Shown one piece after another: positions 1 to 6,886 of a stretch of DNA of 8,070 bases (position 1 is its first letter; each line of letters starts with the position of its first letter). Origin of the DNA: Sulfurimonas sp. (GTDB lineage: Bacteria; Campylobacterota; Campylobacteria; Campylobacterales; Sulfurimonadaceae); the NCBI GenBank assembly GCA_030646745.1, contig JAUSKV010000284.1, positions 1-8,070 on the forward strand, read 5' to 3'. The notes below the pieces were generated by a model that had not been told where the DNA came from, ran no database searches, and saw nothing but the letters and a program-made list of their open reading frames with translations. The translations under genes and the position numbers were made by a program.

Positions 1-1531
1 CAACAAGAGTTTCTAAATCAGCAGTTAAATCACAAACTCTCATATTATCGCTCATTCCTTTTAGTTTGATGGCACTCTGTTTGCACATGCTGAGATTGTT
101 TGACTCTATTGCACTGTGAATAGAGTTGCAGAGAACTTTGCTCTCTAAAATATAATCCTCAAAAAGCTCACAAAAAGTTTCATCATCCAACCCTATTTCG
201 GCTGCAGCCTGCTTTTTATTGTATGTTATCTCTTTTGGTGTTTCTTCGAGTGTCAGTTCAATTTTTGGGCTATCATCAATTTTTGGAGCCTCGATAACAT
301 CCTCTTTAAAGCTGATAATTAAATCGTCATCTTCTACTTTTATCTTAAGAGACGGTTTTGTTTCCACTGGAGCATCCTCTTTAAAAGCGACAATAAAATC
401 ATCGTCGCTGCTCTCTTGAACTTTTATCTCTTGCATCGGCTCTAATTTAATCGGTTCTTCTTTTTTTGCTTCTTCTCTTTTTGGAGGCACACTCTTTTTG
501 TGCAGATTGACCTCCTCACCTGAGAGCTTTGCGATTATTTTATAGAATAGTTCTAAATTTAATTTGATTTCAGTGAGATTATCCGATGTGTTTATAGTTG
601 TTAAAACATCTAAAGCGTCCTCGATTCTTAAATTGCTAGCAACGCCTTTGAGTTTATGAGATAATATTTTTATATGAGCTATATCCCCACTGTCCAATGC
701 GTTGTAAAGTTCATCCTTAAACTCTTTTGTTTGGACGATAAAATCCTCAATGAACTCTTCTATTAAATCAATAGGCAACCCCAATTCGCTCGATGCTATT
801 TTTGGGTCATAGTAGTAGTCTCTCTCAAATTCATCTTCGATTTCTTTTGCAACTTCTTTATTCTCTTTTTTTATCTCTTCTATGTAAATAACTTCATCTA
901 TATGTTTTGAACCGTTAACATCTATTTCATTACTGTCAGCTACTTTTTCAGGGAGAACCTGAATAGGAGTCGGCTCTATTACAATCTTCTCTAAGGTGTT
1001 GTCTTCTAAAATTTTTACAACTTCAGGAGCTTTGGGAATTTCAATATCTGAAACTTTTTCAACAACAGGTTCGGCAGTTTTTGGAGTAGCAATCTCTTGA
1101 ATTTCATCAGGAATTTTTGGAGTATTTAATATGTTTGGAGTTTTGTTTTGCACGCTAGGGGTTGTTTTATTAAAAGTGCTGCTAGAAATATCCTCTTGAT
1201 TGCCTAGTTCTCTCAAATTTTGCAGAGTGACCATGTAGGCTTTAGAAGATGGTTTGTCGTTCAGATAGAGAGTTTTTATATTCAGATTGCATCTGAAAGT
1301 TTTAGAGTTGACACAAATAAGAGCTTTTTGGCTCTCAGAGTCATCCGCACACTCCACAAAGTCTATCCAGTGAACATGTTTAAAGTTATGCACAAACCCC
1401 GGTTCTCTCACAAAAAAATCAGCAAAATCATCTGCTTGGGCTAAAAGCGCAGAGAAGTCCGTAAAGCCGAGAATTTTTAAATCTTGTTCGTCTATTCCAA
1501 TGAACTCTTTTTTGTAGTTATATATTAGCAT
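1..1531 (-). CDS. Two-Hpt-domain phosphotransfer protein with PAS-like N-terminus (3' end beyond window)
   Basis: This open frame reads leftward from ATG at 1531 through 510 codons and leaves the window without a stop. AGGA at 1542-1539 is a good ribosome site, 7 nt before the ATG. Residues 1-110 look PAS-like, starting MLIYNYKKEFIGID. Residues 111-240 are a Pro/Glu/Lys-rich linker. Residues 241-315 form a histidine-phosphotransfer (Hpt) domain with motif SHKLKG, so His292 is the expected phospho-acceptor. A second acidic linker (340-436) contains a duplicated short motif. Residues 437-510 are a second Hpt-like domain that aligns without gaps to the first, but the motif reads AIKLKG, with Ile488 in place of His. 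Hpt domains relay phosphate between receiver domains in two-component phosphorelays. No kinase or receiver domain is visible here, although one could lie beyond the edge. It is probably cytoplasmic, as I see no signal peptide or membrane segment. It lies 66 bp downstream of uvrC on the same strand. The Hpt assignment is fairly sure; the PAS call is tentative. Confidence 0.85.
   Translation of the reverse strand, partial: MLIYNYKKEFIGIDEQDLKILGFTDFSALLAQADDFADFFVREPGFVHNFKHVHWIDFVECADDSESQKALICVNSKTFRCNLNIKTLYLNDKPSSKAYMVTLQNLRELGNQEDISSSTFNKTTPSVQNKTPNILNTPKIPDEIQEIATPKTAEPVVEKVSDIEIPKAPEVVKILEDNTLEKIVIEPTPIQVLPEKVADSNEIDVNGSKHIDEVIYIEEIKKENKEVAKEIEDEFERDYYYDPKIASSELGLPIDLIEEFIEDFIVQTKEFKDELYNALDSGDIAHIKILSHKLKGVASNLRIEDALDVLTTINTSDNLTEIKLNLELFYKIIAKLSGEEVNLHKKSVPPKREEAKKEEPIKLEPMQEIKVQESSDDDFIVAFKEDAPVETKPSLKIKVEDDDLIISFKEDVIEAPKIDDSPKIELTLEETPKEITYNKKQAAAEIGLDDETFCELFEDYILESKVLCNSIHSAIESNNLSMCKQSAIKLKGMSDNMRVCDLTADLETLV
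299..406 (-). repeat. Duplicated acidic motif D-D-D-x-I-x-x-F-K-E-D in the inter-Hpt linker
   Basis: Two copies of an 11-residue motif lie 25 residues apart in the linker of the Hpt protein: DDDFIVAFKED (residues 376-386, bases 406-374) and DDDLIISFKED (residues 401-411, bases 331-299). The two 33-base segments match at 26 positions, which suggests a local duplication. The surrounding linker is low-complexity, so conservation of this hydrophobic-in-acid pattern suggests a short binding motif. That function is inference only. Confidence 0.6.
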
Positions 1532-1597
1532 TCACTTTTCCTATTTTGATCATCAGATACAAGCGCAAAATATATCATAATAGAATAAAAATCAAAC

Positions 1598-3400
1598 TTA
1601 GTTATAAATTTTTTTGATTGCATTTGCATCGTTTAGGTTTAAAATCGTGGCTATTTCTTGAACGCTTAAACTTTTTAAAGCTTCAAATGTAGCAAAGTGG
1701 TTGAGCAGTTTTTTTACCTTTGCTTGCGAGATTCCATGAAGCGTTAAAAGCCGGCTCTCATTGTCGAGTTTGAGTTTTGTTTTTTTGTGAAAAGTTATCG
1801 CACTTCTATGCGCTTCATCTCTGAGATTTTGTACAAACTGAAGTCTTTTATCGCTGCTTTTTAACTCAAAACTTTTCTCTTTTGTGTGTAGAATATCATT
1901 CGCTTTTCCTTTTGCACGGTGGGATTTCGCATCTATTTTTTCTTTTGAAATGGCAATAACATCGATAAAAACTCCATTTGAATCTATGATTTCACATGCC
2001 AATTTTAAGAGTGTTGTTCCTCCATCTATTATCCATAAATCAGGCGGAGAGTTTTTTGAAAAGCTTTCCACTCTTCTTGATAGCGTCTCCCGCATCTGTG
2101 CATACTCATCTTTTGCTTCGAGATGGTAGGTTCTGTAGCTTTTTTTGTCAAACTGCCCATTTTCATACACAACCATCGCTCCGACGGTTGCAACTCCCGA
2201 CATGTGGGAGTTATCAAAAACTTCGATGCGTAAGGGAACTCTCTCTAAAGATAATAGCTCTTTGAGCTCTTGTAAAACTGGATTGTTCTCTTTTTTTGTA
2301 TCACTCTTTAAAAGCTCATTTGCATTTAAAATTGCTAAATCAATAAGGTGCTTTTTATCTCCTCGAACAGGCACTTTTATTTGTGCATTTTTTTCAAATA
2401 ACGTGCTTAAATGCTCCTCGATAATTTCCAAAGATTCAAACTTTTTGGCGACTAAGATAGGTGCAATAATGGGCGGCTTTTCATTCGCATAAAACTCCAT
2501 GAGAACTCTTTGGTAAAACTCATCTTCGTCGTAGCCATCATTGATTTGAATAAAGTCATGCGAAGAGGAGATAATTTTGCCGCCTCTCATAAATATCCTT
2601 ACAACTACCGCTCTCGTCAGGCTGTTTTGCACTACAAAAATATCGTAGTTCTCATCACTTGCAAAATCTATCTCGCTCTTTATCTCGGAGCGGGAGATTC
2701 TCTCGCAGCGGTCTCGAAGCTCTGCCGCCTCCTCAAAACGCAAATTTTCAGCATAAAATTCCATCTTTTCTTGCAGAGTTTTTATGAGGAATTTTTTATT
2801 TACAATGAGTTCTTTTGCTAAATCCAACTCTCTTTTATATTTTTCTTGTGGAACCACCAGTTCACATGGAGCAAAACATTTGTCTATTTGATGATAAAGA
2901 CACATCTTCTTTGAGTTCAGGCAGGATTTTTTTTGGACAAGTTTGCATATCTCATGAATGGAGTCCAAAATATCCCTCGCCCCAACCGAGTAAGGACCAA
3001 AATAGGTGATGTCAGAGCTTTTAATCACTCTTCTTGTAATCTCAAACCGCGGAAATTCTACGGAGTTGTCGATGTAAATGTAGGGGTAAGTTTTATCATC
3101 CCGAAGCAGAATATTGTACTTCGGATGAAGCTGTTTTATAAGTGAATTTTCTAAAATGAGCGCATCATGCTCGGAGTTTACAACGATGTAGTTAAGAGAG
3201 ATAGTCTGATTTATCATCTTTGTGATTCGCATGGAGAGGTTAGAATTGGCTTGAAGTTCAGGAGTTAAAACAAAATAACTCTTTACTCTTTTATAGAGAT
3301 TTTTTGCCTTTCCGACATAAAGAAGATGCCCCTCTTTGTCAAAATACTGGTAGATTCCAGCACTTTGGGGCAGCTGTTTTATTGTTTCTTCTAGGGTCAT
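1598..3400 (-). CDS. uvrC: UvrABC system protein C (excision endonuclease subunit)
   Basis: UvrC makes the 3' and 5' incisions around a DNA lesion after UvrAB has marked it (nucleotide excision repair, cytoplasm). The 600-residue product is complete and of usual family length. An N-terminal GIY-YIG nuclease domain (about 12-95) shows GIY at 15-17, YVG at 28-30 and Arg38. Cys160, Cys167, Cys175 and Cys179 match the conserved four-cysteine cluster reported to hold an Fe-S centre. A UVR helix pair for UvrB contact spans about 205-237. The RNase H-like endonuclease has FDNSH at 395-399 (Asp396), Asp459 in IIDGG and His531 in RDEAH. Helix-hairpin-helix DNA binding covers about 550-600. The position equivalent to E. 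coli Glu76 is Asp79. The start codon overlaps the upstream gene's stop as ATGA and has only a weak ribosome site, so translational coupling is likely. Confidence 0.98.
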   Translation of the reverse strand: MTLEETIKQLPQSAGIYQYFDKEGHLLYVGKAKNLYKRVKSYFVLTPELQANSNLSMRITKMINQTISLNYIVVNSEHDALILENSLIKQLHPKYNILLRDDKTYPYIYIDNSVEFPRFEITRRVIKSSDITYFGPYSVGARDILDSIHEICKLVQKKSCLNSKKMCLYHQIDKCFAPCELVVPQEKYKRELDLAKELIVNKKFLIKTLQEKMEFYAENLRFEEAAELRDRCERISRSEIKSEIDFASDENYDIFVVQNSLTRAVVVRIFMRGGKIISSSHDFIQINDGYDEDEFYQRVLMEFYANEKPPIIAPILVAKKFESLEIIEEHLSTLFEKNAQIKVPVRGDKKHLIDLAILNANELLKSDTKKENNPVLQELKELLSLERVPLRIEVFDNSHMSGVATVGAMVVYENGQFDKKSYRTYHLEAKDEYAQMRETLSRRVESFSKNSPPDLWIIDGGTTLLKLACEIIDSNGVFIDVIAISKEKIDAKSHRAKGKANDILHTKEKSFELKSSDKRLQFVQNLRDEAHRSAITFHKKTKLKLDNESRLLTLHGISQAKVKKLLNHFATFEALKSLSVQEIATILNLNDANAIKKIYN

Positions 3401-3834
3401 TTCATAGCTTTTATAATATTTTGAATCGACATGACAAGACTATTTAGCTTCTCATCCTCTATATTTACACTAAAGTTCCCGGTCGCTCTCTCTGGGTATC
3501 GCATCACTTTTTGTTCCGCTTCAACTGTTTTTTTAATCGGCGTATGGGTTACAAATGCTTTGATGTCATTTATCAGTGTCTCTTTGCACTCTTCTGGCAT
3601 GTGGAACTTTAAAGCACTTTTAATACTTTGTATATTATTATCGAATTCTTGTTTGCCAGCGGAATGAGAGAGAACTAAAAAGAGTATATCATTTTTGATG
3701 TATGAAAATTTTATCATTCTCTGTATCGCAGGCACGAATAGAGACTCGATTCTCTTTATACATTTGTATTTGGAGAGTTTAGAAAATTGAGGTTTATTTT
3801 GAATAGAATTAATAATTTGACTAGCATTTTTCAT
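3397..3834 (-). CDS. DUF721/DciA-like protein
   Basis: This 145-residue basic protein has no signal peptide or membrane segment. Residues 25-95, with a core around 48-77 (a beta strand [13 protein letters not shown] followed by an amphipathic helix), fit the pattern of DUF721 proteins: a hydrophobic strand, a small-residue turn, then a helix ending in a leucine-rich stretch. The family includes DciA, which loads the replicative helicase DnaB in bacteria that lack DnaC or DnaI. The C-terminal 35 residues (YPERATGNF onward, then a helix) form a separate conserved-looking tail. The ATGA overlap with uvrC places it in the same operon. A consensus -10 lies only 6 bp upstream of the ATG, so its mRNA may have almost no leader. 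The gene is certain; the family assignment rests on pattern recognition and could be wrong. A loader role here is inference. Confidence 0.6.
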   Translation of the reverse strand: MKNASQIINSIQNKPQFSKLSKYKCIKRIESLFVPAIQRMIKFSYIKNDILFLVLSHSAGKQEFDNNIQSIKSALKFHMPEECKETLINDIKAFVTHTPIKKTVEAEQKVMRYPERATGNFSVNIEDEKLNSLVMSIQNIIKAMK

Positions 3835-3966
3835 CTGGCAATTATAGCAATGTTTTTGTTAAGTTTGAATGGATGCGGCTATAAAAAAGCACCCTACTAT
3901 TTAGAAGATGCCCCAAAAGCGGATGAAAATGTTAAGTTTACCATTAAACAGCCGGTTGAAAAATGA
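3799..3966 (+). CDS. Small lipoprotein, LptM-like
   Basis: This short frame ends at TGA 3964-3966. The first in-frame ATG (3850) gives only 8 residues before the lipobox cysteine, with no positive charge and no ribosome site. I prefer TTG at 3799, which has GAGG at 3789-3792 six nt upstream. It yields 55 residues: an N-terminus beginning MNRINN, a hydrophobic core LAIIAMFLLSL, then lipobox L-N-G-C with Cys26. TTG at 3787 with GGAGAG upstream is another option. The mature part begins CGYKKAPYY and is about 30 residues, mostly charged and Pro-containing. This resembles LptM (YifL), the small outer-membrane lipoprotein that helps LptD mature, whose signature after the lipobox is CGLKGPLYFP. The similarity is short, so the function is tentative. 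The 5' end overlaps the leftward gene by 36 nt antisense, and the stop overlaps the nadB start (ATGA). Confidence 0.6.
   Translation: MNRINNLTSIFHLAIIAMFLLSLNGCGYKKAPYYLEDAPKADENVKFTIKQPVEK
3841..3869 (-). promoter_or_regulatory. Sigma-70-type promoter for the dciA-like/uvrC operon
   Basis: Reading leftward, -35 TTCAAA (3869-3864, 4 of 6 consensus bases), a 17-bp spacer and a perfect -10 TATAAT (3846-3841) precede the ATG at 3834. A start point 6-7 bp after the -10 would fall at about 3834-3835, on or next to the start codon. No Shine-Dalgarno sequence fits in the 6 bp between. The whole element lies inside the divergent lipoprotein gene. Confidence 0.6.
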
Positions 3967-5420
3967 TGCAGTATGATGTAATTATTATTGGTGCGGGAGT
4001 TTCAGGACTTTACGCTGCACTCAAACTTCCAAAAGAGAAAAAAGTCCTTATTATAAACAAAAGAGAGACCTTTAAGTGTAACAGCTTTTATGCTCAGGGC
4101 GGCGTCGCTCTTGCCCGTGACACGGCAGATGTTCCGGCTCATATTAAAGATACCCTTGAAGCGGGTTCAGGACTCTGCTGTGAAAATGCCGTGGATGTTT
4201 TGTCCAAAAATTCGAGATTAGTTATTGATGATTTAATTGCTAGAGGTTTTGAATTTGACAAAGATAGTGAGGGAAATCTGCTCTACACAAAAGAGGCAGC
4301 CCACTCAACAGAGAGAATCTTGCATGCAGGCGGCGATGCGACCGGAAGGTATATGCACCTCTTTTTGCTTGAACAAAATCCGCATGCCATGCTGAGTGAT
4401 GCGAGGGTTGTTGACTTGCTTATAAAAGAAGGTGAGTGTTATGGCGTTACCGTGCTTGACCACAGAGAGCGAAGAAATATCTATGCAAAAGATGTGATTA
4501 TAGCAAGCGGCGGTGTCGGTTCGCTTTACGAGTATCATACCAATGCACCTTGCATCAGTGCCGATTTGCAGGGATTGTGTGTTTTAAAAGGGATTGAGTT
4601 AGAGCGAATGGAGATGCTGCAGTTTCATCCGACGGTCTTTGTTGACAGTAACAATGCACAAAAAATGTTACTTACAGAAGCACTCAGAGGCGAGGGTGCG
4701 ACCATAGAAGATGAGAGCGGACGAAGATTTTTGTTTGATTATGATGAGAGGGGAGAGCTGGCTTCAAGAGATATTGTGAGCAAAGCCATCTATGAACATA
4801 GCAAACAGACGGGCATGCAGACCTATTTATCCCTTAAAAATTTTGACCATGTCTATTTCACACATAGATTCCCAAATATTTATAAAAACTTGCAAGTTCT
4901 AGGCTATGCAGTTCCAAAGGACAGAGTGCCTATCTCTCCCGCTTTTCACTATGCCATAGGCGGAATTAAAACCGATTTGCATGGAAGAGTTCCGAATGTG
5001 AAATCTCTCTATGCCATAGGCGAGGTTGCATCTACAAAGGTACATGGGGCAAACAGACTCGCTTCAAATTCACTTTTGGAGGGTTTGGTTTTTGCGAAAG
5101 AGGCGGTTGAGGATATTTTGAATACTTCACATGATACCAAAGAGTTTGTAGAGTTTCTAGTCGGTGATGAGGTAATGAGCCTTAAAGAGGACAAAGAGAA
5201 GAAGAATCTGCTTCGTAAAATCATGTGGGAGAATGTCTCCATAGTGCGAACAAAAAAGGGTTTAACCGGAGCGCTGGAGCAAATAAATGTTATGCTTGGT
5301 GAAAAAATTGGAAAACTACTCAAATTCCGCCTACTCACCGCAAAAGAGATTGTTCTCTCTGCCATTGGACGAGAGGAGTCCATAGGAGTGCATTATAGAA
5401 AAAAGGATGAGAATGATTAG
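3963..5420 (+). CDS. nadB: L-aspartate oxidase
   Basis: NadB is an FAD enzyme that oxidises L-aspartate to iminoaspartate, the first step of de novo NAD synthesis; NadA then makes quinolinate. The 485-residue product has the FAD-binding GAGVSG at 10-15, FYAQGGVA at 42-49, HSTERILHAGGDATGR at 114-129, QFHPT with His222, EALRGEGA at 239-246, ASRD with Arg269, PAFHY with His329, and AIGE plus HGANRLASNSLLE at 351-373. These are the substrate- and flavin-binding signatures of the succinate dehydrogenase/fumarate reductase flavoprotein superfamily in its NadB form. It is shorter than the roughly 540-residue E. coli enzyme, mainly in the C-terminal helical domain. Two adjacent ATGs (3963, 3966) are possible starts, and neither has a clear ribosome site, which fits coupling to the overlapping lipoprotein gene. 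nadA and nadC are not in the window. Confidence 0.97.
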   Translation: MMQYDVIIIGAGVSGLYAALKLPKEKKVLIINKRETFKCNSFYAQGGVALARDTADVPAHIKDTLEAGSGLCCENAVDVLSKNSRLVIDDLIARGFEFDKDSEGNLLYTKEAAHSTERILHAGGDATGRYMHLFLLEQNPHAMLSDARVVDLLIKEGECYGVTVLDHRERRNIYAKDVIIASGGVGSLYEYHTNAPCISADLQGLCVLKGIELERMEMLQFHPTVFVDSNNAQKMLLTEALRGEGATIEDESGRRFLFDYDERGELASRDIVSKAIYEHSKQTGMQTYLSLKNFDHVYFTHRFPNIYKNLQVLGYAVPKDRVPISPAFHYAIGGIKTDLHGRVPNVKSLYAIGEVASTKVHGANRLASNSLLEGLVFAKEAVEDILNTSHDTKEFVEFLVGDEVMSLKEDKEKKNLLRKIMWENVSIVRTKKGLTGALEQINVMLGEKIGKLLKFRLLTAKEIVLSAIGREESIGVHYRKKDEND

Positions 5421-6783
5421 AGTATTGGTGTTTTTGATGCTAAGTATAAGTTTAACATTTGCAAGTTCAGAGGTGGCAAGTATTCCTGATTTAACTTTCA
5501 CATGGATTGGTTTGGTCTCTGTTATTATTTTTGTTGCCTCCTACTATATTGTTGCAACAGAGGAGAAATACCAAATAGACAAGGCTAAACCTGCTCTTTT
5601 TGCAGGTACTTTTATGTTTATTCTCATAGCTGCATATTACTCAATTAATAACCTCAATATGGAACTCGTAAACAACGAAGTACAACATCTTATTTTAGAA
5701 ATAGCAGAAATATTTTTCTTCTTATTTGTTGCCATGACTTACATTGAAACACTTATTCACATGAATGTATTTGAAAAACTTAAATACAACTTGGTTTCAA
5801 AAGGCTACAACTACAGAAAACTTTTTTGGCTTACCGGATTTTTAGCATTTTTTATCTCTCCAATCGCAGATAACCTCACAACAGCACTTATTCTCTCTAC
5901 TGTTTTAATTACGATAGAGCGAGAAAACAGAGCGTTTTTAGTTCCGAGTGCCATAAATATTGTAGTTGCTGCAAATGCCGGCGGTGCATGGTCCCCTTTT
6001 GGCGATATTACAACGCTTATGGCTTGGACTGCAGGTAAAGGTGTTTTTAGCGACTTTTTATTTCTCTTTCCTGCTTCAGCCGGAGGTTATTTAATAACTG
6101 CTTATTTATTAAGCCGATTTGTGCCTCAAACGAAGCCGAATTTTGATGTTTCAAAAGAAAAAGTGCCGGTTCTGATGGACGGAGCGATGAATGTTGTTTA
6201 TCTTGGTCTTTTAACAATCGCGGCTGCCGTAATTGCGCATCAAGTTCTCCATTTACCGGCTATGTGGGGGATGATGTTTGGTCTTGCTGTTTTAAAGCTC
6301 TACTCACACTGGCTCAAAAAAAGATACAACTCAAAACTCAATATTTTTGAATCCATGAGTAAAGTAGAAAATAACACACTTCTCTTTTTCTTTGGTATTT
6401 TGGCTGCGGTTGGAGCGCTCTATTTTGTTGGTTGGTTAGCAATTGCGGTTATTGTTTATGACCCTGTAATTCTTGGAGCTACTTGGGCAAATATAGGAGT
6501 TGGTTTTATCTCCGCTATCATAGATAATGTTCCTGTTATGAGTGCAATTATCAAAGCAAACCCTGTCATGGGCGTTGACCAGTGGATGCTAGTGACGATG
6601 ACCGCCGGAATCGGCGGTTCGCTTATAAGTTTTGGAAGTGCCGCAGGTGTCGGTGTCATGGGCAAACTTCACGGTATTTACACTTTCGGTTCGCACATGA
6701 AATATGCTTGGACAATTTTAGTTGGCTATGTTGTATCCATCCTCATTTGGTATCTTCAATATCAGATTCTTGGCATCTACTAA
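5413..6783 (+). CDS. nhaD: Na+/H+ antiporter, NhaD family
   Basis: This is an inner-membrane antiporter of the ion transporter superfamily, expected to export Na+ (or Li+) in exchange for H+. The 456-residue protein has a probable N-terminal signal sequence (FLMLSISLTFASS) followed by about a dozen hydrophobic segments. Two pseudo-symmetric ion-site regions are visible: SPIADNLTTALILSTV with Asp153 and NAGGAWSPFGDITT at 188-201 in the first half, then IIDNVPVMSA with Asp371 and GIGGSLISFGSAAGVG at 399-414 in the second. This paired Asp-Asn pattern and the NAGGAWSP-GD motif are typical of NhaD. I chose ATG 5413 because AAGGA (5403-5407) lies 5 nt upstream; ATG 5407 would overlap that ribosome site. 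The start lies inside the end of nadB (8-nt overlap), so the two genes should be cotranscribed. No pathway link to NAD synthesis is evident. Confidence 0.95.
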   Translation: MIRVLVFLMLSISLTFASSEVASIPDLTFTWIGLVSVIIFVASYYIVATEEKYQIDKAKPALFAGTFMFILIAAYYSINNLNMELVNNEVQHLILEIAEIFFFLFVAMTYIETLIHMNVFEKLKYNLVSKGYNYRKLFWLTGFLAFFISPIADNLTTALILSTVLITIERENRAFLVPSAINIVVAANAGGAWSPFGDITTLMAWTAGKGVFSDFLFLFPASAGGYLITAYLLSRFVPQTKPNFDVSKEKVPVLMDGAMNVVYLGLLTIAAAVIAHQVLHLPAMWGMMFGLAVLKLYSHWLKKRYNSKLNIFESMSKVENNTLLFFFGILAAVGALYFVGWLAIAVIVYDPVILGATWANIGVGFISAIIDNVPVMSAIIKANPVMGVDQWMLVTMTAGIGGSLISFGSAAGVGVMGKLHGIYTFGSHMKYAWTILVGYVVSILIWYLQYQILGIY

Positions 6784-6803
6784 ATCGATTCTTAATTTAT
6801 TTT

Positions 6804-6835
6804 ATTGTATCCTTTCGACATTGAAAGGATACAAT
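6804..6835 (+). terminator. 13-bp perfect hairpin between nhaD and guaA, probable terminator
   Basis: Arms ATTGTATCCTTTC (6804-6816) and GAAAGGATACAAT (6823-6835) pair perfectly around a 6-nt loop, GACATT. The hairpin begins 21 bp after the nhaD stop and ends 51 bp before guaA. The 3' flank CCTTCTTAACG is pyrimidine-rich but has no true T run, so it is not a textbook intrinsic terminator. The rest of the 103-bp gap shows no promoter I could defend. Confidence 0.6.
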
Positions 6836-6886
6836 CCTTCTTAACGCCATTTTCGGCACTACAAAACACTTTTAAAGGCACTCAAA

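Noticed and set aside
219..444. Rightward open frames within 219-444 and similar short ones across 1220-1444
   Set aside because: They are antisense to the well-supported Hpt-protein frame, have no ribosome site, and their translations are low-complexity serine- or lysine-rich.
1532..1597. Possible promoter for the Hpt-protein gene in the 66-bp gap after uvrC (TTTGAT, then TATATT or TATGAT)
   Set aside because: The best pairing has a 16-bp spacer and weak matches in very AT-rich DNA where such hexamers arise by chance. Read-through from uvrC is equally likely, as no terminator is visible.
1884..3145. Several rightward and one leftward short open frames inside uvrC
   Set aside because: UvrC is conserved end to end in its own frame; these are shadow frames without family resemblance or start signals.
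3431..3667. 78-codon rightward frame opposite the dciA-like gene
   Set aside because: It is hydrophobic, but fully antisense to a coherent gene and has no ribosome site.
3850..3966. ATG 3850 as the start of the small lipoprotein
   Set aside because: It leaves only 8 residues before the lipobox cysteine, has no basic residue and no ribosome site, so it could not make a working signal peptide.
4305..5383. Leftward open frames inside nadB
   Set aside because: They are shadows of a highly conserved gene.
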